From an uncultured Synergistales bacterium (GTDB lineage Bacteria; Synergistota; Synergistia; Synergistales; Aminobacteriaceae), in contig CAJOMU010000027.1 in the NCBI GenBank assembly GCA_905235735.1, positions 1 through 40,521 on the forward strand: DNA of 40,521 bases, written 5' to 3'. The translations under genes and the position numbers were made by a program. Below are positions 17,478-26,096 of this stretch, one piece after another. The notes under the pieces were generated by a model. The model saw only the letters and a list, made by a program, of their open reading frames with translations, was not told the DNA's origin and searched no databases. The first letter of the stretch is position 1. The number at the start of each line of letters is the position of its first letter.

Positions 17478-18472
17478 TTCACCACGTATCGCAGAGCCTC
17501 TGACTTCCCTCCGCGCGTTACTTCTACATCAAAACGTTCTGAATTCATGAGTGAACTGATTGAATTCGCTATATCTCCCATGTTCGTGAATGGTATCCCG
17601 TTTACTGACTTTATCACATCTCCCTTTTGTACTCCCAGTCGCTTCAATATACTATCACTCTGTATCCATTGCACCTCTAATCCTCCGTCCTTCTCACTTG
17701 GCCTCATTCGTATTCGCTTCAGTTCATCAAACGGATTCTGGATTAGCTGATTCACCATCTCACTCGAAATCTGTCCCTCCTGTGCTCCGGGTGCCGCCGC
17801 TACTATCTGGTCATTTCCCGCTGGCCTAGGTGCTGGTTTGGGGGCTGGAGCTGGTTTAGGCTCTTCTGCTTTGGGTTTATCCGCTACAGGGCCATATGTG
17901 ATATACTTCGTAACTCGTTCACGACCCCTCCTGAATACTGCCTCTCGGTAGGTTACACTCGACAGTCTGTAACGTCCTATGTTCTTTCCCACAAGGGTCA
18001 GCTCAAGCTTGCCGTCGTTCTCAAACCAACCGCCTATTCCTGGCAATGTTCCCCTCAGTATCACCTTGTCCATCGTCGTATCTTTCTCTTTGGGCTTCGG
18101 TTCTTCCTTCGGTTTAGGGGCTTCCGCTACTACTGGCTTCAATGGCGATATGTGAAACGGATTAGTCCTCAGAAATTCATCAAGCGTCCTGCTCGATGAT
18201 GATGTTCCTGATGATGACTGTGTTCCCCCCGCTGTCGATGTAGTCATGCCCGATGTGCCGGAAATTTTATTCAGTGCGTAACTCATTCCTGTATCCGCAA
18301 CATAACCAAGTACAACGCCTGCTATCAACGGAAGTACATACAGCCAGACAGTATATATGACACCTGTACGCGAATTCTCTTCTGAGTTCGTCTCTGTCTT
18401 TCTATCTGGATTATTTCGTCTGTATCCTGATATTATCTCTTGCAGTCTTTCCTTTATGTTTATCATGTTCAT
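17474..18472 (-). CDS. gspC: Type II secretion protein GspC-like with PDZ domain
   Basis: A bitopic inner-membrane protein of 332 residues. The cytoplasmic tail (1-45) is followed by one span (about 46-62), a Ser/Thr-rich linker, an HR-like domain (about 105-190: NPFHISPLKP, ILRGTLPGIG), a Pro/Lys linker (PKAEEPKPAPAPKPAPRP) and a C-terminal PDZ domain (about 245-332: VNGIPFTNMGDIANSISSLM). GspC links the inner platform to the secretin N0 domain and helps select substrates. GGAG lies 10 nt before the ATG at 18472. The two low-complexity linkers are longer than usual. Confidence 0.85.
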   Translation of the reverse strand: MNMINIKERLQEIISGYRRNNPDRKTETNSEENSRTGVIYTVWLYVLPLIAGVVLGYVADTGMSYALNKISGTSGMTTSTAGGTQSSSGTSSSSRTLDEFLRTNPFHISPLKPVVAEAPKPKEEPKPKEKDTTMDKVILRGTLPGIGGWFENDGKLELTLVGKNIGRYRLSSVTYREAVFRRGRERVTKYITYGPVADKPKAEEPKPAPAPKPAPRPAGNDQIVAAAPGAQEGQISSEMVNQLIQNPFDELKRIRMRPSEKDGGLEVQWIQSDSILKRLGVQKGDVIKSVNGIPFTNMGDIANSISSLMNSERFDVEVTRGGKSEALRYVVK

Positions 18473-18478
18473 TGTTTA

Positions 18479-19057
18479 TCATCTCCGCCTTATATACCAG
18501 TGGTTTCCTTCCTGCACTAACGGCATAAAGTTCTGAAGCATTCCCATGTTTCCCTTGAATGATTCAGGAACATCTATTCTGGCTTCCGCTCTGCCTATCC
18601 TCATAGTTCCGGTGTCTATAGACATGTATCCGTTTAATGCAAATTCCCCGTTCGTTCTCAAATTCTCAAACAGGATTTCATTCCCGGAGGCAGTCAGCAG
18701 AAGTTCTCCGTCACCGAAATTCATTGACTGTCCAAGCCTGATACTTAATCCACGAAAGTTTATATCACTAACTGCACTCAGACTTAATATGCTTGATAGT
18801 ATTCGCGGCCTGATTGTTATTCCGTTGAATGATACATTTGCTGTTCCGTTTAGCGTCAGGTTGCCTATCGTAAATCCGTCTTCCTCCTCTGATACATCCG
18901 AATATTCCATTCGCATGTTCATTCGTTCAAGCCTTGAATGCATCAGTGAGACCGCAAACTTTCCGATACTTCCCCAGTCTGTGAAATGATAAACTGCAAA
19001 TATGAATCCTATAAGGAATATGAATACCTTCGCTGTATTCGTTAATGTTCGTTTCAT
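18479..19057 (-). CDS. gspN: Type II secretion protein GspN-like
   Basis: A 192-residue protein with one N-terminal span (about 9-24) and a periplasmic, beta-rich part similar in style to GspN/AsmA-like domains (repeated strands such as FTIGNLTLNGTANVSFNGI and LSIRLGQSMNFGDGELLL). The assignment to GspN rests on position between the GspM-like and GspC-like genes and on this fold pattern, not on a catalytic motif. GspN is accessory and missing from many systems. Confidence 0.65.
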   Translation of the reverse strand: MKRTLTNTAKVFIFLIGFIFAVYHFTDWGSIGKFAVSLMHSRLERMNMRMEYSDVSEEEDGFTIGNLTLNGTANVSFNGITIRPRILSSILSLSAVSDINFRGLSIRLGQSMNFGDGELLLTASGNEILFENLRTNGEFALNGYMSIDTGTMRIGRAEARIDVPESFKGNMGMLQNFMPLVQEGNHWYIRRR

Positions 19058-19069
19058 GTTCGCACTTCC

Positions 19070-19576
19070 CTAATTCATCGGCCCTATTATCGCCGTTAGT
19101 GTAAATAACCTCTCATTCCCCGCCGGTAATCCTCGCATCTCCACCGCTATGAACCTTACTCCTCTTGATGCTAACTGCCTCTGAAGGTCTGCAAACTCCT
19201 CCGCATACAATCGGTTGATTTCGACTGACTGATTCCTTCCGTCCGGCGATATTCGATTTACACGGCTTCCTAACTGCATTCGTTCCGATACCTGCGCAAA
19301 TACTGTCGCTACATCTATATTGCCTCCTGTTCCTGAACGTCTAGCATTCGGTGCAAGTGATTTATATTCATCTCCAAGCGTCAGGAGCGTATGCCACCTT
19401 CCATGCTGAATATTCAATGTCCTCTCACTTTGTGCCGTCCAGTCTCCAACTATCAGAACTCCTGCCCACACTGACAGCGCAAGTAATCCTGCCGCTAGAA
19501 ATCTCACTGAACCTGATGCTTCTCCTCTCAGTACACTTCTCGCATTGTTCATTATTGTATCTAAATTCATGGCCAT
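19070..19576 (-). CDS. gspM: Type II secretion protein GspM-like
   Basis: A bitopic inner-membrane protein of about 168 residues: a short cytoplasmic tail, one span (about 24-44, AAGLLALSVWAGVLIVG) and a periplasmic ferredoxin-like domain with a preceding helix. This layout is that of GspM, the partner of GspL. I chose the ATG at 19576 because AAGGAG lies 8 nt upstream; the ATG at 19582 is only 2 nt from it. Primary sequence identity to known GspM is low by eye, so position and topology carry the call. Confidence 0.65.
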   Translation of the reverse strand: MAMNLDTIMNNARSVLRGEASGSVRFLAAGLLALSVWAGVLIVGDWTAQSERTLNIQHGRWHTLLTLGDEYKSLAPNARRSGTGGNIDVATVFAQVSERMQLGSRVNRISPDGRNQSVEINRLYAEEFADLQRQLASRGVRFIAVEMRGLPAGNERLFTLTAIIGPMN

Positions 19577-19597
19577 GTTCATATCTCCTTACCGTCC

Positions 19598-20881
19598 TTA
19601 CCACCTTATGCGAAGGTCAAATCTGTAGCCTATTCCTGATACGAACTGCGTATTATCTACCTGTGCCAATGACGCTTTGCTCTCCCATGCCTTACGGAAA
19701 TTCAGTATCGTCGTCATGTCGGGGGCTGAGCCTGTGCAGTCGATGCCTTCTGAATTATAGCGTATGATGTCCATCGTAATATCGAAGCTCTGCGCAAATA
19801 TTTCACCTAAATCAGCAAGGACTTCTTCAAGAGGATGTGTTTCCGTTCCTGTTCCTGTTAGCTCCGCAATCTTATCCCTTGCTAGTGTGACTGGGTTCGC
19901 TACTCTTCCTGTGTGCTGTGGGTCGAATGTCTGACGGTAATAATTCTCACTTCGTGTCCTCACTTCATTCACTTCTTCCTGAACCTGATGCCATTTCCAT
20001 ATACTTGCACCTAGTGTTACTGTTCCAAGCACTAAGAGCCAGCATGAGGCACGGGTGAGAAGTCTGACGGAGCGTTCAAGGTAACGAGCACCTTCGAGAG
20101 CGGAACGAGAGAGATTGACATTAGCAATCCATGAACAAATCTTGACGCTGTCATTGACAATATCATAGAAAGCATTGTTGTCATCCTTTTTAAAATCGTC
20201 AGAAGCATTGACTACGAAATTTCCGCCTCTTTCCAGCTTTCTTATCTTGCAGTATGAATCGAACCAGCCTAATTCTTTCTCCGTTGAATGTTCATCCGTG
20301 AATTTCCTCCAGCGATATAGCTCAGGCTTGTTATTCTGCCATAAGATTGATGATACATTTTCATCATCTACCCACATAGTAACGCCGTAGCCGTTATATG
20401 GGGAAAGTTTTGATATAAAAGGTAAGGGTGCAGGCCAGACCTTTGCGTTTCCGTGTGTATCATAGGAGAGAGCTGTTATATCAAGTTCATCAGGGGAAAG
20501 AAACCAGACAATTCCGTTTACAGTTCTTCCTTCCCTCTTTATTGTGGAGGGAAAGAGTTCAAGTTTTCCTGCCGCAGTGAATGGCGCAATCTGAAGACGC
20601 AAAGCCTCGCGTATTTTTGTAGCATTTGTGAATGGAAATGTGAAATCCTCAATCGATAATGACTTCATAGGCACAAGTGTAACGATACTCTTCCGCGTAT
20701 GTGAACCTGATGCTATCACCCTTACTTCCTTTCGTATCACTTCTTCTTCTGAGGCTGTCTCTTCATTCATAACCGTCTCTCTGACTTCTATTACTCTGCG
20801 GAACTCCGAATCATTGAACCTCTCTGATGATTTTTTTCCCGCAAAGTTTATTCGCTGAGATAATATTTCTTTCAAGCCCAA
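19598..20881 (-). CDS. gspL: Type II secretion protein GspL-like
   Basis: A bitopic protein of 427 residues: a long cytoplasmic part (1-270, GspL/PilM actin-like region expected), one span (about 271-290, SCWLLVLGTVTLGASIWKW) and a periplasmic domain of about 130 residues. In known systems GspL binds GspE on the inside and GspM outside. The start is TTG, with GGGAGG 11 nt upstream. The sequence is divergent and no ATP motif is expected in GspL. The span from 20040 to 20170 shows a shift in codon style compared with its flanks, of uncertain meaning. Confidence 0.7.
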   Translation of the reverse strand: MGLKEILSQRINFAGKKSSERFNDSEFRRVIEVRETVMNEETASEEEVIRKEVRVIASGSHTRKSIVTLVPMKSLSIEDFTFPFTNATKIREALRLQIAPFTAAGKLELFPSTIKREGRTVNGIVWFLSPDELDITALSYDTHGNAKVWPAPLPFISKLSPYNGYGVTMWVDDENVSSILWQNNKPELYRWRKFTDEHSTEKELGWFDSYCKIRKLERGGNFVVNASDDFKKDDNNAFYDIVNDSVKICSWIANVNLSRSALEGARYLERSVRLLTRASCWLLVLGTVTLGASIWKWHQVQEEVNEVRTRSENYYRQTFDPQHTGRVANPVTLARDKIAELTGTGTETHPLEEVLADLGEIFAQSFDITMDIIRYNSEGIDCTGSAPDMTTILNFRKAWESKASLAQVDNTQFVSGIGYRFDLRIRW

Positions 20882-20884
20882 AGT

Positions 20885-21823
20885 TTATGTTTCCTCCCAT
20901 CTCACTATTTGTCTTGTCGTCCGGTCAAATATTATGTTAAACGATGTTCCTCCTTCTCCGCTCTCATTCAATCCCTGAATTTGCAGCATGAAATATCTGC
21001 TCTGAAATGATGCTATGTTCGTTAAGAGTGTTGATGTCCTCGCACTCGCTCCCGCTATCTTCTGTATGTCATTCAGAGACTGAAGCGGTTCATCCTGACG
21101 TACACGTTCAACTCCTGATGCTAATCCCGTGTCCAGTCCTGGTAAAAGTTCCATAACATGAACAGGTGCAACATTGAGATTGATTCTGCCTTCACTGTAT
21201 ATCGTACAGTAGTCCGATATTCCCATTCTATTGCCTGAACCGAATACCAGTTCTGAGGGAATATCATTGCTCAGTATCAAAAGTTCCGACAAGTCATAAG
21301 GCCCTCTGTTTATGAAATAATCATCTTCCCTGCTGCCTACCCTGCCTTTGGTGTTACGGTCAAGGAAATCAAGCACAAGAAATTCAAGCTCCCTATGATG
21401 CAGTTTATCCCACAGATTTTCCCACACATCATTGAATTCCCGCCTCAATGTATTTCCGTCGGGGAGAAACAGATTTCCCAATGGAATTTTGTCATCAAGC
21501 GGCGTAATCTGAATTATCCATATGCCTAGTTCATCACCCAGTGGAAGCACAAAAGGCTTGTACCATCTCTGAAGTGGACTGTCATATGCAAAATGCTGTG
21601 ATATTTCATACAGCATGGCCATGACGTTATTCGTGATTATATGCGCCATACTCCTCGATGATATGCTCAGTCTCTCACGCCCTGTCGTCCTGACCTGCAT
21701 ACGTACAAACCATGTGAAGGCCGTAGCACATGATATAAGCAGTACACCAAGCATTAATACACTGACGAGAACGAAGCCTTTCCTGCGTTGCTTATGGGAA
21801 GACGATAATTCTTTCGAGTTCAT
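20885..21823 (-). CDS. gspK: Type II secretion minor pseudopilin GspK
   Basis: The large minor pseudopilin that, with I and J, is thought to cap the pseudopilus tip. From the ATG at 21823 it has 312 residues. The prepilin-like signal is RRKGFVLVSVLMLGVLL; position +5 is Ser rather than Glu, in keeping with GspK being the pseudopilin that lacks Glu5. INLNVAPVHVMELLPGL near 235-252 is the conserved GspK segment. Starts further upstream are rejected because a GAGG 9 nt before 21823 lies inside them. It overlaps gspJ by 32 bp. Confidence 0.88.
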   Translation of the reverse strand: MNSKELSSSHKQRRKGFVLVSVLMLGVLLISCATAFTWFVRMQVRTTGRERLSISSRSMAHIITNNVMAMLYEISQHFAYDSPLQRWYKPFVLPLGDELGIWIIQITPLDDKIPLGNLFLPDGNTLRREFNDVWENLWDKLHHRELEFLVLDFLDRNTKGRVGSREDDYFINRGPYDLSELLILSNDIPSELVFGSGNRMGISDYCTIYSEGRINLNVAPVHVMELLPGLDTGLASGVERVRQDEPLQSLNDIQKIAGASARTSTLLTNIASFQSRYFMLQIQGLNESGEGGTSFNIIFDRTTRQIVRWEET

Positions 21824-22454
21824 TTGCTTTTGCCTCATTGCTGTTCTGCTGTGCATATGTGGCCTGTGCAGCCTGAAGATCATTATCACGCCTCCCTATT
21901 TTTATATATAGTCCTGCGGGGACTTTTCCTTTGTATTCTTTCTGCCTGTCTTCTTCATTCGCTCCTTTGGGAACTTCTACGCTGAATTCATTCACTCCGG
22001 GCAATACAAGTTGTGCATCTTCACCGTTGAGGGTATCAATTTTTATCACATTCGGAATTTTTCCCGGAAACATCCAGCGATAAAGACCAGCTATTATATT
22101 CCGATGCATTATCCCTCCCTCTTCTATCTTGTATACCACTGTTCCCGCTGGTAATCCCTGAACTGTAGGTGCTGTGCTCATTATCATCAGTGTATCGTCA
22201 TCATTGCCCCCTAGTGCTTCATGGTCTACTACTGTTATTGTGTTAGGTGAAAATCTCATCGCTGATGCTAAATCCCTCTCAATGAAACTCATCGTCCGTG
22301 TTAGTGCTGACATATCTGAATATTCTTCCTGCGTCTCTACTACACGCCTCACTGTTATTACTACAGGTGCAAGTGCTAAAGTAGTAAGCATTCCTGTCAG
22401 CATTACCGCAATTAGAATTTCTATGAGTGTGAAACCTTTTCCCCTACTCATCAT
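21792..22454 (-). CDS. gspJ: Type II secretion minor pseudopilin GspJ
   Basis: A pseudopilin of about 220 residues with signal SRGKGFTLIEILIAVMLTGM (Glu at +5). The region RTMSFIERDLASAMRF is characteristic of GspJ (helical stem leading to a paired beta domain). The exact start is uncertain: the frame opens with GTG at 22466, with GTG at 22457 and ATGs at 22454 and 22451. The gene overlaps the end of the upstream ligase gene by several bases. It is the first of the gsp genes proper. Confidence 0.85.
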   Translation of the reverse strand: MMSRGKGFTLIEILIAVMLTGMLTTLALAPVVITVRRVVETQEEYSDMSALTRTMSFIERDLASAMRFSPNTITVVDHEALGGNDDDTLMIMSTAPTVQGLPAGTVVYKIEEGGIMHRNIIAGLYRWMFPGKIPNVIKIDTLNGEDAQLVLPGVNEFSVEVPKGANEEDRQKEYKGKVPAGLYIKIGRRDNDLQAAQATYAQQNSNEAKANELERIIVFP

Positions 22455-24498
22455 CACTGCCCGCACCGCCTACCATTAGGAGAGCATTGACTATTTCACC
22501 GTTAGAATTCTGATGAGGCCGTCTCTCAAGATGATATGTGCCTGGTCTGAAGTAACTTGAAAGTTCGCGCAATGCACCTTCAATCTGATATTTCTGGCTG
22601 AATTCAAGGAGTTTATTTATGTCCTCTGAATGCGGCTCTCTCTGGAATGTCGCCCATAATACATTAAATCCTTTCGCAAGTACCTCAGGGTCATTCGTCT
22701 GCTCCCCTACCTGAAGGTAATGATGTCCAATATTCCTCTGCGTATCCTCCCGGACTATCGGGTGTTTGTCCGCCTCCTCAAGAAGATACATCTGTTCTGC
22801 CGCATTCTGTGTTGAGAGCGCACGGCGTAAAAGATAATTGCCGTAAATGCCGCTTGAGATATACACGCACCCTGCTATCGATGCAGCAATCAGAGCTGCT
22901 CCCGTTAATTCCCTCAGCATATTCCCTTTCAGTACCTCGAATACACGTTTTGAGTCAAAGAACTCACGGTTAGAAATCGCAAATGCCAGTGTAATCCAGA
23001 CCATATTTTCAATTCTGTGAAAAGGTCTTGTGAAGACAGCACAGAAAGTTATCAGTGAGATTAATCCGAGTGCCCACACCGCATTTATGTTTATGCTCAT
23101 CCTCTCTCGCCTCATTAATCCCCTCACTGCCGGTACAAACCACATCATCCACATGAGAAGGAGTAAAATACCGCCTGCATATCCGCCTTCACAGAAGAAT
23201 TGAAGGAATTCATTATGCGCCCAGTGAGTATACTGCCATGTGTACCAGTTATCCGTTACCATTTTGAAGCCTGCACGCTGACCTTCGAGGTAATGCCATT
23301 TGTACTGACCTACGCCGACCCCTTCAGGATGTTCAAGAAGCATTGCGTATGAAGTCATCCATATTCCGCGACGATTTCCGATGTTCTCCGCATTCTGAAT
23401 TATATCCGCCGTCTTGTTCACTATGTCCGCTGAACGTGCTGAATACAGTGATGCCCAGAACACTGATACAAGTACTAAAGCAATAGCTCCGAACCTAATC
23501 ACATAATTCCGATTGAATTTCCAAGCGGCAATAATGAGCATAACGAGTAGGCCAAGAATGAGAGCTAAAGTACCCGAACGGCTAGTAGAATTCATGAGAC
23601 CCCAGAAGTTTATGGATGCCAGAAGTGCAATCAGAACGGAATAATATACGTGTCTGTCATTGCCTAATCTCCATGCGAGAATGAACGCTCCGACAATCAT
23701 TAAGCCTGCAAGAACTCCGAATATGATACTCGCATTGACGACAGCAATCCTAATCATCAGGACTGCGAGTGCGATACATGCGGAAGGAAGCCAAATCTTT
23801 CTGCCGTGTTCAGCGTTGTCATTCTTCCATGCGTCATATACGAAGAGATACACTGCTCCTAACACTGCAACGGCCGTCCATAATCCGAACATATTCTGCT
23901 GTGCCGTATTGCCGATATAATTTCCCGGAGTTGGGAGAATTATGGAGCTGATATTCTGAAGGTCAGACAGGAAAGTGCCGTTGAGGAACGCAAAATTATT
24001 CATGCCTCTAATCTGGAGTTCAGCAAAGCCGACATTGATTGCCGCATTGAGATTGCCAAGCAGTAAGACGGGACGTAATCCCCAGTCAGGGAATGAAGCG
24101 AAACTGAGTACATAGAATGCCCATACAGTGAGGAAGCATACCATTTCGAGAGCATAACCAGTAGGCGATGATATATGAACCCATGAAGGCTGTACCGCAC
24201 AGTACGCGAGTATCACTGCCCATATGACAGCGAAGACATCGAGCCTGAATATTATTCTGTCTCTTCCGTAACGTATCAGTCTGAACCCCGCAATTATCGC
24301 GGCCAATGCGACGGGTACACCTGTAACAGTCCATTTGAGGATGTGAAGTGTATCCGCAAACTTAACGCCTGAATAAATGAGGTTAGGAAGTGCGAGCGAG
24401 ACCAGCCATAAGGGGATTAAGAGCCAAGCAGGCACTAAGGGAAGTTTCTGGAATTTGTCGGATATTTTCTTTTTGGTGATGATAGTTTTCTTCTTCAT
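22444..24498 (-). CDS. O-antigen ligase / PglL-type O-oligosaccharyltransferase family membrane protein
   Basis: A polytopic protein of 684 residues with about a dozen hydrophobic spans in the first 490 residues. The large periplasmic loop carries GVGVGQYKWHYLE and AHNEFLQFFCEGG, the Wzy_C motif with the key His of O-antigen ligases and PglL-type glycosyltransferases. The C-terminal 150 residues are soluble and helical, like the repeat tails of some members. It overlaps gspJ, so it is built into the secretion operon. The position suggests glycosylation of a pseudopilin or secreted protein; lipopolysaccharide ligase is the alternative. The start at 24498 has GGAGAG 8 nt upstream. Confidence 0.75.
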   Translation of the reverse strand: MKKKTIITKKKISDKFQKLPLVPAWLLIPLWLVSLALPNLIYSGVKFADTLHILKWTVTGVPVALAAIIAGFRLIRYGRDRIIFRLDVFAVIWAVILAYCAVQPSWVHISSPTGYALEMVCFLTVWAFYVLSFASFPDWGLRPVLLLGNLNAAINVGFAELQIRGMNNFAFLNGTFLSDLQNISSIILPTPGNYIGNTAQQNMFGLWTAVAVLGAVYLFVYDAWKNDNAEHGRKIWLPSACIALAVLMIRIAVVNASIIFGVLAGLMIVGAFILAWRLGNDRHVYYSVLIALLASINFWGLMNSTSRSGTLALILGLLVMLIIAAWKFNRNYVIRFGAIALVLVSVFWASLYSARSADIVNKTADIIQNAENIGNRRGIWMTSYAMLLEHPEGVGVGQYKWHYLEGQRAGFKMVTDNWYTWQYTHWAHNEFLQFFCEGGYAGGILLLLMWMMWFVPAVRGLMRRERMSININAVWALGLISLITFCAVFTRPFHRIENMVWITLAFAISNREFFDSKRVFEVLKGNMLRELTGAALIAASIAGCVYISSGIYGNYLLRRALSTQNAAEQMYLLEEADKHPIVREDTQRNIGHHYLQVGEQTNDPEVLAKGFNVLWATFQREPHSEDINKLLEFSQKYQIEGALRELSSYFRPGTYHLERRPHQNSNGEIVNALLMVGGAGSDDE

Positions 24499-24515
24499 GA
24501 TGTTATCTCTCCTCT

Positions 24516-26090
24516 CTAGTGTTGAAGAAGCGTGTATCTTTCTACTGGTGCAAATGCATCCGTGAATGCCGGCACATTATGGTCAGGCACAAAAGGTTCG
24601 AGCCATTGATGAGACAGCAGGCCGGTGAACTTAGCATCAGGGGTAGGTGAAACAGTAGAAGCTGTATCGCCCATTGCAACGAGTATTATATTCTGAAGTG
24701 CATATGCATATTTGGGGTCGGGAGCATTAGCAGGAAAAATCATCATAGTTGAGAATGCACTCGAGAATGCTTTATAGATGCCGTGAAATACACCAGATTT
24801 AGGGCCATAAAGTGAAGCGATAGTATTCACGATGAGAACTCCGTCAGGTTTCAGGAATTTACGAAGACGTTCAGCGGTTTCAACGGTGGTCATTTGAAAC
24901 GGGATTGAAGTCCACGAATTGAATGTATCCATGAAAACAGCATCATACTGTTCATGTTTGGAACGATTGAGGAAAGTGCGTGCATCCTCATGAAATATCC
25001 GAAGGTTATCATTGTCTTTGAGGTCAAAATATGTTCTGGCGGCCTCCGTAACTCCAGGGTCTAATTCGACGACATCAATTGACACGTCCTGTTTCTCTGA
25101 CAGCAAGTATCTCGGAACGCAGTAACCGCCGCCTCCGAGCATGAGTACCTTCTTAGTGTCGGGCTTATAGTGAAACGCCAAATCATAGAACTTTGTGTAT
25201 TCGCTCACGAGTTCCGAAGGGTTATCAGTGTACATTAAAGACTGAGCGGCATCAGGGTTAGTGATGAGAACGCGTACCCGTCTTCCGTTTCTGGTGTCTA
25301 TGCTCTCGACAATTGAAAGGTGATTATACCGCGTATCTATCTGCACGCCTATGGGAGAAAAAGGAAGTCCGAATGTCTTGGCCGCAAAAGTTCCACCAGC
25401 TAGAGCCATGAAGAGTACAACAGAGATTAATTTCCTCCAAGCCCCAGTATAGACGAGAACGGAGAGTAGTGCGATGATACTTGAGAGCAGCATTAAGATA
25501 ACGCCAGAAGGGAACAGTGAGATTAACACGAACCCACCTAAGAACGTTCCCAAAATACTGCCTGCTGCATTCAGTGCGGATAACCTTCCGACGACTGCAC
25601 CGGATGAATCAACATTCAGCATAGCGAGACGTGCAACGAACGGTGAGACCATTCCGAGTAGTACGCTGGGGACTGCGAATATCACGAGAGAAGCGATGAC
25701 GGAAGCGAGATAGATATTCATTGAAATGCCCTGAAGACCTGTGAGAATGTAATTGCTCACGTAAGCAGTGCCAGCAATCACTAAAGCTGCTGAGATTAAT
25801 ATTCGTCCTAGCAGTTTACCTTCAGGTCTCTTATCTGCAACGGAACCACCGAGCCAGTTTCCGATGCATAAACTAGTCATGATGATTCCGATTAAGGCAG
25901 TCCAGACGATGAGGCTAGTCCCGAAGAAGGGAGCGACGAGACGTGAGCCAGTCATTTCGAGAATCATGGTAGCCGCACCGCTGAAAAAGGAAGTAAGCTG
26001 AAGCCTTGCATTTATTTTCACGGTATGACTATTATTATTTTTATCAGTTGTCAATTTTGATTCAGCTCCATTAAGAAATTTTACTGCCAT
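24516..26090 (-). CDS. Membrane-fused spermidine synthase-like protein
   Basis: A 524-residue fusion. The first half (about 30-240) has about seven spans of the MFS-like type seen in such fusions (FFSGAATMILEMTGSRLVAP is the recurrent opening). The second half is a Rossmann methyltransferase-type domain: MLGGGGYCVPRYLL, VELDPGV, HEDARTFL and YDAVFMDTFNSW. In classical SpeE the catalytic aspartates sit in a D-x-x-D type block; here DTFNSW replaces it, so aminopropyl transfer is doubtful. Function is unknown for most fused members. It lies 6 nt after trkH and 17 nt before the ligase-like gene. Confidence 0.75.
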   Translation of the reverse strand: MAVKFLNGAESKLTTDKNNNSHTVKINARLQLTSFFSGAATMILEMTGSRLVAPFFGTSLIVWTALIGIIMTSLCIGNWLGGSVADKRPEGKLLGRILISAALVIAGTAYVSNYILTGLQGISMNIYLASVIASLVIFAVPSVLLGMVSPFVARLAMLNVDSSGAVVGRLSALNAAGSILGTFLGGFVLISLFPSGVILMLLSSIIALLSVLVYTGAWRKLISVVLFMALAGGTFAAKTFGLPFSPIGVQIDTRYNHLSIVESIDTRNGRRVRVLITNPDAAQSLMYTDNPSELVSEYTKFYDLAFHYKPDTKKVLMLGGGGYCVPRYLLSEKQDVSIDVVELDPGVTEAARTYFDLKDNDNLRIFHEDARTFLNRSKHEQYDAVFMDTFNSWTSIPFQMTTVETAERLRKFLKPDGVLIVNTIASLYGPKSGVFHGIYKAFSSAFSTMMIFPANAPDPKYAYALQNIILVAMGDTASTVSPTPDAKFTGLLSHQWLEPFVPDHNVPAFTDAFAPVERYTLLQH

Positions 26091-26096
26091 TATAAT

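Noticed and set aside
18546-18989. 147-codon plus-strand ORF over the gspN-like gene
   Set aside because: Opposite to a tightly packed operon, without a ribosome-binding site; the minus-strand frame has a clear signal-anchor and operon context.
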